Shown: piece after piece, positions 22,980 to 34,758 of the stretch
How positions within the stretch are numbered: position 1 is the stretch's first letter
Layout: every line of letters begins with the position of its first letter
From: Siphonodentalium dalli
Lineage: Eukaryota > Mollusca > Scaphopoda > Gadilida > Siphonodentaliidae
NCBI GenBank assembly: GCA_032622095.1
Contig: CP136064.1
Span: forward strand, 261,495,863 to 261,559,862
Direction: 5' to 3'
Length of the DNA: 64,000 bases
Notes under the pieces: generated by a model
Database searches by the model: none
What the model saw: only the letters and a program-made list of their open reading frames with translations
Told to the model about the DNA's origin: nothing
Made by a program: the position numbers and the translations under genes

Positions 22980-23746
22980 GGCAAAGCTGGTCCACATCTC
23001 TACCAGGGGAGCTAACCTGATTTATGAATCTGGACAAGCTAGTTATTTCCCAGGGGTCATTGGTTTCTTTGTACAAATTCACCCTCTGCATTGTCTTTCA
23101 TGTTGTGATATAGCCTAGTGGCTGCAACAATGAAAAACCCTAAATGAATAAAAAATTTAAAAAATACATGGTCGGCGACAGTATAGATATCAGGAAACAC
23201 TGTATACCGATATGTTTTACCTGATATAGAATCACCTTTTATTTTATATGTACATATACATTCAAGATATAGATATTTGAAGAAAATGATCTTTATTGTA
23301 TGACTATCGTTTTTCTTTCCCCAATACTGCTATTGTATAGCGATCATTTCCTGACCATTGGATCAGCTACAGTTTGATCTGATGTCATACCACCCTTGTC
23401 CGTAAAAAAGCCGGACGATTTATTATACAAAAATGGTTCCTTCTTTATTCTTGTTACTAGTGGCCAACATGTGGTTTCATATTTAAAATTAATTGTGTTT
23501 TTTAAATAATAAACCTGTTATCGCTGCAATGAATTGATCTGGGCTTCGCATCAAACTTGACACCTGCGGCGGCTTGTTTGATCCAGCGATATGACCTCTT
23601 CAACACGATGTGATACTTCGCCCAGATCAATTCACTGCAGCGATAACATGTATTTACCAGTTTTGCAGTAATATTTATGGTGGTAAATCCATTTTATCAG
23701 GTCAAAGGGTCTCAAGGCCTTCAAAGTGGGTTCATGCAGAATATCA
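22980..23746. other. Intergenic, one inverted pair near 23510-23645
   Basis: 'ACCTGTTATCGCTGCA..TGAATTGATCTGGGC' near 23514 is mirrored by 'GCCCAGATCAATTCACTGCA..GCGATAACA' near 23620. This gives a hairpin of about 135 bp. Nothing else is recognised. Confidence 0.6.
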
Positions 23747-24640
23747 TTAAAGGTACTCAATCCAATCAGATGCTCCTAAATTACTATTTCTTTGGCTTTG
23801 GGGGTAAAAAATATTTGAATCGAGTTGAGGAACCCACCCATCAACGCTCAGAGTCATCAGATATCGATTTTTTAAGTTTGTTATTCTATTGTTTGCGGCC
23901 CAGAAACATGCCGTCAAAAGGATGGTCTCGGTCAACATTCCGTATGAAGATGGACAACTCTAAAATCAAGTGGTTATTATTACCACTTGATTTTAGAGTT
24001 ATCCATCTTCAAGGCTCAAAATAATTTTGTTTCTACTGACTGTCAAAATGACAGGCACCAAATGGATGGTGTTGGTCATTTCAAAATTGTGCCTGTCAAA
24101 TTTTGAGATGTACTGATTGAGACCGTATTTAAATTTCCAATCAACTTATTATTCGTCAATGAGTGAGCATCCAGTCGCCACCCAGGAAAAACCCAAGTTA
24201 TTTTTGTTTTCAAAAGTTCAAAAATGTTCCCGTCAATTATTACATACAAATGCACTTCACAAACAAGATAATTGCATTAACTCGGAATTAATCTGAACTT
24301 AAAATAGAACTATTTTTTACTTTCAATGTCTGATTTGGCCAGTAATGGCTACTTGGATCTACCGAACAGATTTGCATTGGACAAAATGTCCGACAGATAC
24401 AGAAGTGCACTGGACATAAGCTATTTTTCTTCGGACAATGACCGTGACCGGCCACTTATTTTGAGCCTTGTCCATCTTCATCCGCAATTTGTCCGTTTGA
24501 CCACGTGTTTCTGGGCCAATTATTAGTACACATCTTGAGAAATAACAAACTTCAAAAATCAATATCTGATCACTCTGAGCGTTGATGGGTAGGTTCCTCG
24601 ACTCAAATCAAATATTTTTTACCCCCCCCCGAAGGAATCA
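23747..24640. mobile_element. TTAA-flanked TIR element (AGGTACTCAATCC family), right end lost
   Basis: TTAA at 23747 precedes AGGTACTCAATCCAATCAG. The left arm carries 'TTACTATTTCTTTGGCTT' and 'GAGGAACCCACCCATCAACG'. The inverted right arm runs from about 24460 to 24640 and stops at 'TTTTTTACCCCCCCCC', before the expected terminus. A 25-bp hairpin lies at about 23953-24005. A second left-end fragment follows at 24884. Confidence 0.75.
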
Positions 24641-25010
24641 TGATTTTCAGGATACATTTCAATGCTTTGAACTTTTCAATGTTTAGCGTAAACTTTGTTA
24701 TTTTATTGGACTAATTGTGCTAATTGGAGTTTTATCTATGGTAACACGTATAATTACATAACAATTAGCTTTACATGAGAAATCTCGTTATTGGAGAGTT
24801 ATCAATAATGAAAATAAGAACAAAGTCAATCTATTTTTTCATGTAATTATTGATGATAGTCGTTTTACAGACTTTAAAGGTACTCAATCCGATCAGACGC
24901 TCCTAAATTACTATTTCTTTGGCTTCGGGCCGAACATTGAACATTGAACGCTGAACATTGGAAAAGTTTAAAGCATTGAAATGTATCCTGAAAATCATAT
25001 GATTATTGAT
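24640..25010. repeat. Inverted pair around an AGGTACTCAATCC fragment
   Basis: 'CATGATTTTCAGGATACATT TCAATGCTTTGAAC' (24647-24680) is mirrored by 'GCATTGAAATGTATCCTGAAAATCATATG' (24975-25003). A fresh TTTAAAGGTACTCAATCCGA end at 24883-24940 lies between. Elements are clearly nested here; the exact borders are unclear. Confidence 0.55.
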
Positions 25011-25306
25011 GTTTGTTGATAAATAACACTGTAACATTTTTGTGTACATATAATAACAATTGTTTCAACAATGCAATTAATGATGATGCTTTTACATATT
25101 TTGCACATATACCCACTGTGATTGCCTTGGGTCCTTTATTTCCTATTTATTTTGATTGATGTGGATCATTTTTAGTCATAACATCAGCCACTTGTCAATA
25201 TTATGTGCATAAAGGTCTTTCCAGATGACGTGTGAATTATGTTATTAATTAGCATGTTAGTAGCGTCCAAGAAGCCGTAAGCTTCTTTAACATCTGAGCA
25301 TCTGAA

Positions 25307-26079
25307 TTTAGTGTGTCTGACATTTGCAGAAGGAAGTCCCCAGATGGTGAATTTAGTGTGTCTGACATTTGCAGAAGGAAGTCCCCAGATGGTGAATTTA
25401 GTGTATCTGACATTTGCAGAAGGAAGTCCCCAGATGGTGAATTTAGTGTGTCTGACATTTGCAGAAGGAAGTCCCCAGATGGTGAATTTAGTGTGTCTGA
25501 CATTTGCAGAAGGAAGTCCCCAGATGGTGAATTTAGTGTGTCTGACATTTGCAGAAGGAAGTCCCCAGATGGTGAATTTAGTGTGTCTGACATTTGCAGA
25601 AGGAAGTCCCCAGATGGTGAATTTAGTGTGTCTGACATTTGCAGAAGGAAGTCCCCAGATGGTGAATTTAGTGTGTCTGACATTTGCAGAAGGAAGTCCC
25701 CAGATGGTGAATTTAGTGTGTCTGACATTTGCAGAAGGAAGTCCCCAGATGGTGAATTTAGTGTGTCTGACATTTGCAGAAGGAAGTCCCCAGATGGTGA
25801 ATTTAGTGTGTCTGACATTTGCAGAAGGAAGTCCCCAGATGGTGAATTTAGTGTGTCTGACATTTGCATAAGGAAGTCCCCAGATGGTGAATTTAGTGTG
25901 TCTGACATTTGCAGAAGGAAGTCCCCAGATGGTGAATTTAGTGTGTCTGACATTTGCAGAAGGAAGTCCCCAGATGGTGAATTTAGTGTGTCTGACATTT
26001 GCAGAAGGAAGTCCCCAGATGGTGAATTTAGTGTGTCTGACATTTGCAGAAGGAAGTCCCCAGATGGTGAATTTAGTTA
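25307..26079. repeat. 45-bp tandem array, 17 nearly identical copies
   Basis: The unit CATTTGCAGAAGGAAGTCCC ... GAATTTAGTGTGTCTGA (45 bp) repeats 17 times. I see only two substitutions (25405 and 25869). Because 45 is a multiple of three and the unit has no stop in several frames, long frames of up to about 264 codons run through it on both strands. These are by-products and not genes. The unit matches the outer end of the palindromic MITE (GCAGAATGAGGTCCCCAGAG..GTGAATTT), and the array runs straight into such a MITE at 26070. Confidence 0.95.
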
Positions 26080-26418
26080 GTGGGCTGGAATCACCAAATT
26101 ACCCTCTGGGGACCTCATGCTGCTTAGGCCTCATCTTCTGGGAAGTATCTATAGTCTCAAATTAACATTGTTTTTAGTTACTTTTCACCTTCTGTTCAGT
26201 TTCTATATCCCCTAATTTGCAGAAGATAAATTGCATAATCAAGGTGACTAATGGGTGAACATCACCAGCTTCAACTGGGGAACCTCAATCGGATCCTAGG
26301 TCTCCCATAGCAGTTGAGGCCTCAGCAAAATGATGTCCCCAGAGGGCGAATTTGGTGATGGTAGCCTGCTATGCGTGATAGCATCAATAATTTCACCCTC
26401 TGGTGACCTCATTCTGCA
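26070..26418. mobile_element. Palindromic MITE, copy at the edge of the 45-bp array
   Basis: A degraded hairpin half (TAGTGGGCTGGAATCACC, CTCTGGGGACCTCATGCTGC) is followed by the usual spacer with AGGCCTCATCTTCTGGGAAG and GTTGAGGCCTCAGC. Then a second hairpin runs to CTCATTCTGCAG at about 26418. The array unit equals the missing outer part of the first hairpin. Confidence 0.82.
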
Positions 26419-26499
26419 GAAGTCAGACAATCTAAATTCAGCATGAGCATCAGCGTTGCCTTTCTATGAAATTACCTTGTCATTATCTTTTGATCTGAT

Positions 26500-27310
26500 G
26501 TGTGAATGTTGAGTTCTGTGATGATTAAAACCCATTCATTAAGGGAACTGCATTCCTGTGCCATGTTTTCTCTAATATATGCGAGTCTCCCATTGGGATA
26601 TAGAGGATCTACGAGTCTCCAGTTTATAATGAAATTTCCAAACGAGTCCTGTAAAACTTTGGCGAGGTCCAGACCTAATTTACTGGACGAGTTTTGTAAT
26701 TTCCGCTATAAACTGGGGCGAGTTGTAGATTCTATTTATTACATGATACAAAATATTGACAAAACATACTTAAATCAACAAATGGGAAGCGAAACTAACA
26801 TCGGCTTCTATAAGGCAGGTGATGACGTTTCACGTAACTATTCGCGTTTACCCGCGTAAAGAAATATTCGCAGATAAATAAAGACTCTTTGGCACATTTA
26901 ATGGCGTATATTTAATGACATAACTTTTCAAACTCTTATTCATGACAGTTTGTTGGAAAAATATTGGAAGCCATAGTATTTTGAGACGTAGCGTATGGAA
27001 TGTTAACAGACGGCAGCCGGAAGTCAAAGATCACCTGGCACTATTTTCTGTTATTAAACGAATGTTTAATGTCCCAATTTATAGAACGGGTTTATTGAAT
27101 GGAATAAGGGTAGGATCATGTAATAAATGAGAGTATACACTGGCTTACAATTTCAACGTAAATATTGTTAGGCTAATGTGTTCTCTTATGTATTCTCTTA
27201 TATATGCGATACTTCCTATGGGAGACTTGCATATATAAAAGAATTCGTTGGCACATGTTTTTCAAAAAATTTCAGGAAGCTCCCAGTCATGGAAGGGTTA
27301 AAAATTAGAA
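26500..27310. mobile_element. Decayed hairpin-type elements with ATATATGCGA motifs
   Basis: 'CTAATATATGCGAGTCTCCC' near 26573 and 'TATATATGCGATACTTCCTA...GGAGACTTGCATATATAA' at 27197-27240 resemble the stem of the double-hairpin TTAA family. 'CCAGTCATGGAAGGGTTAA' at 27283-27301 is a decayed TTAA terminus. A frame at 26506-26859 has no recognisable domain. Confidence 0.5.
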
Positions 27311-27317
27311 ATATCTT

Positions 27318-27371
27318 GTTCACTCAGGTTCACTTAGGTTCACTTAGGTTCACTCAGGTTCACTCAGATTA
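27318..27371. repeat. 10-bp tandem repeat (GTTCACTCAG), five copies
   Basis: GTTCACTCAG / GTTCACTTAG is repeated about five times. A short satellite with no other significance seen. Confidence 0.85.
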
Positions 27372-27534
27372 GATTTATTAATTTGATAAGTACTCCATGT
27401 GCATCATTGGAAAATACAAAATTATGTGATAAATGTTATATATGTGAGCTACCGGTATGGGATTTTTGCGAATCGCACCGTCGTATGACAAAAACCAGCC
27501 AATTTAGGACCATAAATTGTATAATTCCCTACTA

Positions 27535-28124
27535 ATGTTCGATGGTTTCACTCCCTACCATCTAAATCCAGATTTAAAGCCACATGGTTGTTTGCGTTCC
27601 AAAATACACCTAATAATATTCGCTTTAGAATTTTTTCCTGGTATCAAAATACATGCAGGTTGAATATATCGCGCAGTAAACAGTGTGTGGAAGATTCTAC
27701 CACTTGCCCTCTCTAATAAAACATTAAAAAAAAACTTACAAGTTTGCAACTGAAGACCTTCTACTACTATATTTCGTTAATATACATGTTTTAGTTCAAT
27801 CCCAGATACATAATAACTGTTTTATTTGTAACACGTAGTTCTGCGCTCTGTTTCAAGGTGCCAACGAGCCATGTCTGTTTAATATTGAGGGGTGAATCTT
27901 GCATACTGGATAAGAAACTAATGAATTAAAACAGATTTCACACCAATATGCTGTTTTTCACACAGTTCCATTTCCATAACTTAACATGAAGTATTTTGAG
28001 ACCAAATTTCATCAAAGTGTGTTATTTGGGCTAAGAAATAGTTTAATTTCAAATAATTTGGTGCTTCATACCAGCCTCTTTGTGGAATCTTGAATACCAG
28101 TTAATTTGAGCATGCTTATTACTA
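27535..28124. other. Intergenic; part shared with 34276-34360
   Basis: 'TTTAAAGCCACATGGTTGTT TGCG.TCCAAAATAC' and 'AATATTCGCTTTAGAATTTT' (27573-27655) recur near 34276-34360 at reduced identity. The rest shows nothing recognisable. Confidence 0.45.
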
Positions 28125-28683
28125 CTCTAGTAGCTGAGGGCGTTTTGTATGCACTTTTATGTCCAGAGCAAAACTCTTCACGAATCCACTAATTGAAGGT
28201 ACACGAACAATATTTGGTTGGTGACACATTTCCCATTGAGGGCGAAATGGGTCAAATGGCCACGCCCCTTTTTGCGCGAAGTACTACCACCCGCCGTGAC
28301 TATATCTCCAGAACCGTTGGCCAAAGGGGGTCGTGTGACCACTCAAAATGTGCGGAATGGCCACATTATGGGGGTTCAGTAATACATTTTCATATCCAAA
28401 AGTCAATGTTTTTTAAGATAATTGCCAAAAACCAAAAAAAATCCATTTTAAGGGCCCAATTTTGGGGTTCAGCACTTTTATCTCAAAGCTGAGCCCCCAA
28501 TTCGAATTTTATTGATCTATATCTATCGGTGCCACATATAGGTATAATTTCTGTACCATTATCGGATGGGATTGACCTCCAAGGAGCTCTTGACCCTGAA
28601 AATCCACATTATGGGGGGTCAGTAATACATTTTCATATCCAAAAGTCAATGGTGTTTAAGACAATTGCCAAAAACCGATTTCA

Positions 28684-28910
28684 GCATGTTACGCACCACA
28701 AGTATACAATACCACCAAGGCCACAGCATATGTATGACACTTTTTAATGAACTATCCGAATTCTCTGATCGACTTAAGAGCACAATTGACCACACACAAT
28801 GGGATTAGCTGGAAATTGCTGCTGAGGATGTGTTGATTCCGACACACAACGTGAGCTCTTCATGCCTGAACATGCCTTGGAAACTGGTGTGCTTTACCAA
28901 AAATTAGGTA
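28684..28910 (+). pseudogene. Decayed exon-like coding segment inside the 3.5-kb element
   Basis: After a TTTCAG the plus strand reads HVTHHKYTIPPRPQHMYDTF. With one frameshift it continues NELSEFSDRLKSTIDHTQWD, then an in-frame stop, then LEIAAEDVLIPTHN. A second frameshift leads to LFMPEHALETGVLYQKL before GGTAAG. Frame continuity across three lesions plus splice-like borders suggests an old captured exon or a transposon exon. The family is not recognised. It could also be chance. Confidence 0.3.
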
Positions 28911-31150
28911 AGAATTGTGCTCTAATCAACAGAAATGTACAGATTGAACAAAACAGGTTTTCAAAATTTGTTATCAACATTTAACAGCTGATCTGATTTA
29001 AGTGACCAAGATATGAAACATGCTAAACACTTTTACTAAATGGAATGACCAGCTGTTTGCTTCATGCAGCAGCCACATGTTGCGATCCTAAAATGGGTAT
29101 TGCACCTGGGCATAGTAAAAACATGTTGTAATCAGATGGGAGATGACCATATATACCAGTATATATTTCAGAAGTAATCAATTCTTACAAAAGGACACCT
29201 CATCTCACAAAAAGTTTTAGGAAATGATGGAATGATCACTATTCAATCAATAGTAGAATGAGGCTTTGTCAGTCCCACATTAGTTTTGATTGGCCATGAT
29301 AGTTGCATCACTTGCAGGTTGGAGAAGATGAGGGTCTATAATTTCACTAACATAATTCTTCATAATAGCTAATAGCCCTCATAACTTACCATTTTAAAGA
29401 TATTTTCATTTTCAATACCACCTCAGGTTAAGTGGTCCTGCTAATTTTATATTATGCTGATGGGTACTGCTGGATTGATATGTTTGTAGGTCAAAGCAAT
29501 TCTGTCAAGTACCATCATTTTACCTAAAGTTGGTTATTTTTGCATTGTTTGGCTAACCCGAGCAATTTGTGCAAAAGTCAGTGTCTGTATGCAACATTCA
29601 AGAACATATATACTTCAAAATTTTATTGTGTACGCTGATGTTTGGTAAACAACAGGAATAGTCATCTCAATTATGGCCAGTTTGTAAAAACCAGCACCCA
29701 TTATTAAAATATATTAAAATATATGTTTTTTAATGTTTTCTACACATTGTGGCTTATCCTCGATTCGTTCAGATCGCTTTGCTCTACCTGAATATCATAC
29801 CAAATGTATTAGCATCACCACTAAACTTGGGATGAATACTGCCAAATGAATATATTCTGATAAGGGCAGTGGAAAAATAATGGTTGAGTCTTTTCTAAAT
29901 ATAATTCTAGTAAAACCTACACAATACCGTCTTGGTCTGATAAGACTCAGAGTCATGTTTATTTAGGAGTATAGACATGAAGTCCACCAGTTTCATGAAA
30001 ATTAAATGGGCTCTGCACTAGTAACATCTGGAGTCCTGGGACCCATTAATATTGACAAATGAAACACAAATGAAAAATACATAGTAACTTTCCTCAAACA
30101 TAGATTATAACCTGACAATCATTGTGTTTGAATCAGTGTACATATGTATATGTAGGCATGGCCATAGCATGTTTTTGAAATACTGCAGAGTGCAGACCAT
30201 AAATTTCACTAGAATATACATGTAGTTACTGCATGTACATCACTCACATAAGGCGACTGACACACATAAACGTACCTGCAGGGTTCACAATATTTGACAT
30301 GTAAAGTATATATATATCTCCTGTGCCTATAACATCAAACCAAACGGTTTACAGTACTTTTACTGACATTTTTGGAGTGGCACATATACGTACATAAAAA
30401 ATAAAAGTCAATTTAAAGGGACAAAATGAAAAATAAATTTGTGCAACTATAATGGAGATCTATATTGCATTACAACATCCACAAATCTACAACATCCACA
30501 AATCTACAAAAACATCTGACTATCATAGACATTGGTAATGTGATCATTTTTCCTTGATAAGTTGAAACATGAGGGAGGATTGCATAGCATGGCTACATGC
30601 AGAATGTAGATTTGTATGTATTTATATCTGCATATCAACTGATGCTTGTATTTTTCTTCTAACTCACTCCAGGCTAGCCATTATTTGTTCTAGAATAATG
30701 TACATGTTAGGGAAATTGTAGAACCTTTATACAAAATGGTGATTCAGCCAATCAAAATTGATGTGGGACTGATAAAGACACAACCTGCTCGACTACTGAA
30801 TCATACTGATTGATCAAATTGTAGTAACTCAACATTTACTAAACCTACTTGTGGGCTGAGTATAATTCAATTCAACATTAGAATACCATAAAAACACCCT
30901 GTTCTCCCATAAGTTTAAAGAAAATAACACATTGAACTCATTTACAAGTATATTGCTAATGTGATATATGTCATTCCATTTATAACCATTTTGGCAGCCA
31001 TCTCACATCAAAGGCCATGAAATCTAGATAACAAAAGATGAACTACATTCAAATCATATCACCAGGTAACCTTTTTGTAGGAGTTTTAGGTTACTGATCA
31101 AATACCGTATAATTGATGATTTCCTCAACATCTTTGTTATTGGGAAAATG
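28911..31150. other. Interior of the 3.5-kb element, no gene seen
   Basis: About 2.2 kb of AT-rich sequence has no frame above roughly 60 codons and no tandem structure. A short direct repeat ACAACATCCACAAATCTACA occurs near 30474-30508. No transposase motif was found. Confidence 0.5.
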
Positions 31151-31669
31151 TCTGTTTTTCATTCTACGACCAATATATTCCATCCAAAAACCTTATTTTC
31201 AGAGTCAAGAGCTCCTTGGAGGTCAATCTCATCCAATAATGGTACAGAAATTATACCTATATGTGGCACCGATGGATATAGATCAATAAAATTTGAATTG
31301 CTGAACCCCAAAGTGCTGAACCCCAAAATTGGGCCCTTAAACATGGATTTTTTTTGGTTTTTGGCAATTATCTTAAAAACCATTGACTTTTGGATATGAA
31401 AATGTATTACTGACCCCCCATAATGTGGCCATTCTGCACATTTTGAGTGGTCACACGACCCCCTATGTCCAACGGTTCTGGAGATATAGTCACGGCGGGT
31501 GGTAGTACTTCGCGCAAAAAGGGGCGTGGCCATTTGACCCATTTCGCCCTCAATGGGAAATGTGTCACCAACCAAATATTGTTCGTGTACCTTCAATTAG
31601 TGGATTCGTGAAGAGTTTTGCTCTGGACATAAAAGTGCATACAAAACGCCCTCAGCTACTAGAGTATAC

Positions 31670-32165
31670 TATGAATCCTGAGTAAATTAATAGGGGGATA
31701 TTAAAATTTTCCTGAATCTCACATACTAGAAAGGGGAGGGTGGGGTGTCACCCTTATGTTGGACTCGTTGTATTTTATGCATTCTGTATTAGGCCACACC
31801 CTGTGGATTGCACATGCTATACACGTCATATGGAATGGCATTTATGAAACACTCATTGTAAAAAGTTGTACAGTACATTTATTTTGAAGCACCTATTTGT
31901 TTATTACAATAAAATACAAGATATGCGATATTATCTTTTCACTGAATTACATAATTATCATTCTTTGTCCATCTGGAAATGATTGTTTTTTCGAGTTCGT
32001 CTGCACAGGTATCTCAGCCATGGGTTATACATACAGGCTTTCATAGAAATTTTGTATGGATGTTCACCATTACAATGGCTTTCAATGAAGTGTCAAGTGG
32101 TTACATTATAATGTTTGATTTTCCCCTTTTATTTAAAAAATTGTGTTTCATACTTCAGATTTGTA
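31670..32165. other. Intergenic, nothing recognised
   Basis: No supported gene, repeat or RNA in this stretch. Confidence 0.4.
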
Positions 32166-32169
32166 CCAT

Positions 32170-32195
32170 GGGGGGGGGGGGGGGGGGGGGGGGGG
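32170..32195. repeat. Poly-G run of 26
   Basis: An uninterrupted G tract lies between CCAT and CATGG. It can form G-quadruplexes and its exact length is likely to be uncertain in the assembly. Confidence 0.9.
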
Positions 32196-32284
32196 CATGG
32201 CAGCAACAGTGGAGCAACCTCTAGTTTTCCTTGTGGATTTGTGAAACTCTTCTTTCACACAATTTTTCACTTTGTTTCGGAATT

Positions 32285-32775
32285 CATGCTTGCTGCGATA
32301 ACTCAAACAATTTTTGATCTAATCGGCATCAAATTTGGCATGTGAGGTTCTCAGCCCAAAATTCAGATCGAGTTAGAATTTTTTAAAATGGAGTTATGTT
32401 CCAGTAAATTCCAGTTTATATATCTACAAGTTACCTATTCACTTTGATGCTTACTGTATTAAAGCATATATGGTGCGTTATCTCAAATATTTTCTATCCG
32501 ATTGAAACCAAATTTTGGATATGAGTTTCTCAGCCCAAAACACAGATCGAGTTTGAATATCGGTTTCATCCGAGTTTTCTATATGGAGTCACGCATGGCC
32601 CTTTTTTCACTTAGAATGCACACATGCTGCAATAACTCAAACATTTTATCTGATCAGAACCAACTTTAGTATGTGAGTTTGTCAGCTCAAACAGATCGAT
32701 TTTGAATATGGATTTGATCAGATTTTGTTTTACGGAGTTATGGCTCTTATTCAAATTTAAAAACACAATTTGTTT
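32285..32775. repeat. Three copies of a ~170-bp mollusc-type module
   Basis: 'AACTCAAACA...GATCTAATCGGCATCAAATTT...GTGAGGTTCTCAGCCCAAAA', 'CAGATCGAG', 'GGAGTTATG' recur near 32300, 32480 and 32635. This is a decayed tandem repeat of the kind seen at the start of the window. Not coding. Confidence 0.72.
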
Positions 32776-32999
32776 TAACCACCACTTAGTCATGTGAATT
32801 TATTTAACTAGCGTTCTAGGTCCTTGGATGCTTGAACTTACATTAGATCAAACAGGACAGAGATAGTTGATTTAACCACTGTTATCCATTCCATGTCTTT
32901 TAACCTTTTCCTATTATAATATAACTATATTATTTTGATATCTCAACATAAATATAACTTCTAACACTATGGTAATGGCGACAGGTTCTATAGTTTAGT

Positions 33000-33540
33000 T
33001 GTTATATTAACCCAATACCCAATATATAGCATTTATTAACAAATCAGCCATAAATTAATATGGAACATGACACATGATAAACAACATACATGCAAAATGA
33101 CAACATACTACACAAATGTGTGTACACAAATAGACAAAACATGCACGCACAACCTTTGGTAAGCCCCGATAGTGTGAAGATATGCATTAATACAAAGAAG
33201 TATTTACACGTATTTACAAATTGCCCTGATGTTCCTCGATCATAGAGCGAACAAAGTTTAAGCATTATTCCAAAGTCATGATTAAAATAAGTTTTCTATA
33301 AGTTTAATTATCAGGTTTCCAATTTTTTGAATCCAAGCTTTATAAACACACATAGTCGTGTTAAAATAGGTATATTTTGGACAGTCATAAGCTTGTAATA
33401 CTTTTCTCTTATCGGTGGGTTCCAATAATATTCCGGTATATATTTAGTTCTAAGATCATTAAGTTTCTTACATTCAATCATGAAGTGGAATTCATCACCA
33501 ATAGCGTCTTCACAGAGGTTACACGTTGAGCTACAGTACC
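33000..33540 (-). mobile_element. 3' end of a LINE (second family), copy 1
   Basis: On the minus strand, codons from about 33539 down to the stop at 33311-33313 encode a LINE C-terminus. It has a C-x2-C-x8-H-x4-C motif (CNLCEDAIGDEFHFMIEC) followed by KKLNDLRTKYIPEYYW. A 3' UTR-like stretch follows to about 33000. The same motif order is found at 54.6 kb on the plus strand. RT and endonuclease are missing. Confidence 0.8.
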
Positions 33541-33569
33541 ATTGGCACTTTCATTCTTGGAATTCACAG

Positions 33570-33715
33570 TCAATTTCGTTTCAGGATGACAACTTTAACT
33601 GAATGGAATGAAATTTGTGTGAGTTTACTAGCCAAAAATACAGGTCGAATTTGGGTTCCGCCTGCCAATTTTTACCAGTGTTATGGCCCTTTGTTGGAAT
33701 TACCACTGGCGTAAT
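33570..33715. repeat. Dispersed module with AACTGAATGGAATGAAATTT
   Basis: It shares ACTGAATGGAATGAAA, CAGGT and 'TTATGGCCCTT' with 22841-22975. A single decayed copy. Confidence 0.6.
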
Positions 33716-34177
33716 TTACCACGCCTTATCGATGCTCTTGTACTTTATATATATATATATCTCTGCATGTTGACATCTAGTATTACTCAGACATTTCAAA
33801 CTTTCCGCATTCCTAATTGCTGCATTGACTATAACGCATGAACTTATCCCGTCTCCCGATCTACAGTGTCATTGGCACTTTCATTTGCAAATATTCCTGT
33901 CATATACTCTCAAATGACAGCATCAAAATAGCTTCTTTCTTCTTTTTTTCAACTCCTTTTTTTTTTATAGATAATTAGGACAGCTATCATATTGTGAGTA
34001 AACATGTGTTGTTATAGTGATATAGCATACATTGGTTGTAAAGGATATTAATTTTTCCTTCAAATTTATAGTTTGAAATTGAGATTTAAAAACAAATTCA
34101 CGAAAAGTTTCCTTCTTAAAACACTTTGGCGTTCTGTTGATGTATAGTGCATTGGTAATTATTAAAGGTGTTTAATT

Positions 34178-34275
34178 TGCCACTTAACCACAGCAGAATT
34201 ATGGGTAATTTTTCAGGATTTAGTCGGAAATATGGCTTGTTGCCATTCATCGGAAAGCTCTAATCGGACAGCGGA
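34178..34275. repeat. Inverted fragment of the GAGAGCTTTCCGATGAATGG family
   Basis: ACAGCAGAATTATGGGTAAT, CAGGATTTAGTCGGAAATAT, GGCTTGTTGCCATTCATCGG and AAAGCTC are the reverse complement of the repeat at 12.4 and 22.1 kb. Confidence 0.75.
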
Positions 34276-34599
34276 TTTTTAAAGTCACATGGCGGTTTGC
34301 GCTCCAAAATACCAACAATATTATTCGCTTTTGAATTTTTCCCGGTATCGAAATATGTCGATAAATATCTTATCTACCTTTCTAGGAGCATTCTGTAAGC
34401 CAAAAAAGACGCATTGAAGTAATTAAAAATGCAACTATGAACAAGGTCTTTATGGTCCAAACAAAAACAACAGCAATTTGCACATGGAACAGAAAATTAG
34501 CGGTATGTGCTATTCTATTCCTGATATGGTAGCAATAAAGAGCGTTCGTCTGACGTTGGAACTTGGTTATTCGACATAATGCAAATTCAAATTGTTTTA

Positions 34600-34758
34600 T
34601 CACCATGTACAAACGTTTCTGTTATCGCCTTTTTGTCATCTTATAACAATGTATTGTCAATTTTGTACGGGAGCGGGACTACCTAAGTTGAAATAACTTG
34701 TGCCCCGATCCCTTTTGTATATTTATATACGAATAAAATATGTTTAAAGTAAAAGTTG
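34600..34758 (+). mobile_element. Possible LINE 3' UTR tail
   Basis: 'GTACGGGAGCGGGACTACCT', 'GTGCCCCGATCCC' and 'GTATATTTATATACGAATAA AATATG' have the style of a LINE 3' end just before its tail. No coding part is clear upstream, so this is tentative. Confidence 0.35.

Larger units (their letters stand above)
28125..31664. mobile_element. 3.5-kb long-TIR element flanked by TA
   Basis: The ends CTCTAGTAGCTGAGGGCG and the inverse CGCCCTCAGCTACTAGAG are flanked by TA (28123-28124 and 31665-31666). Inverted arms are nearly 500 bp (28125 to about 28610, and about 31160-31664). They include 'AATATTTGGTTGGTGACACA' and 'AAAAGGGGCGTGGCCATTTG' with high identity. Frames of 99 and 145 codons lie within the arms and mirror each other, so they are arm artefacts. 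TA duplication would suit a Tc1/mariner-type element, but no DDE transposase is visible. Confidence 0.78.

Noticed and set aside
25307-26079. CRISPR-like regular repeats
   Set aside because: The units are contiguous with no unique spacers and the genome is eukaryotic. It is a plain tandem array.
25249-26080. Long open frames (up to 264 codons) with a perfect 15-residue repeat on both strands
   Set aside because: They follow from a 45-bp satellite with no stops. The same DNA is open in several frames and ends in a MITE; no start context or flanking exon exists.
26506-26859. 117-codon plus-strand frame with a Cys/Ser-rich start
   Set aside because: It overlaps decayed hairpin repeats and shows no domain or conserved pattern.
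28193-31596. Two similar proteins of 99 and 145 aa in opposite orientation
   Set aside because: They are the two inverted arms of one transposable element read in mirror image; no domain is present.
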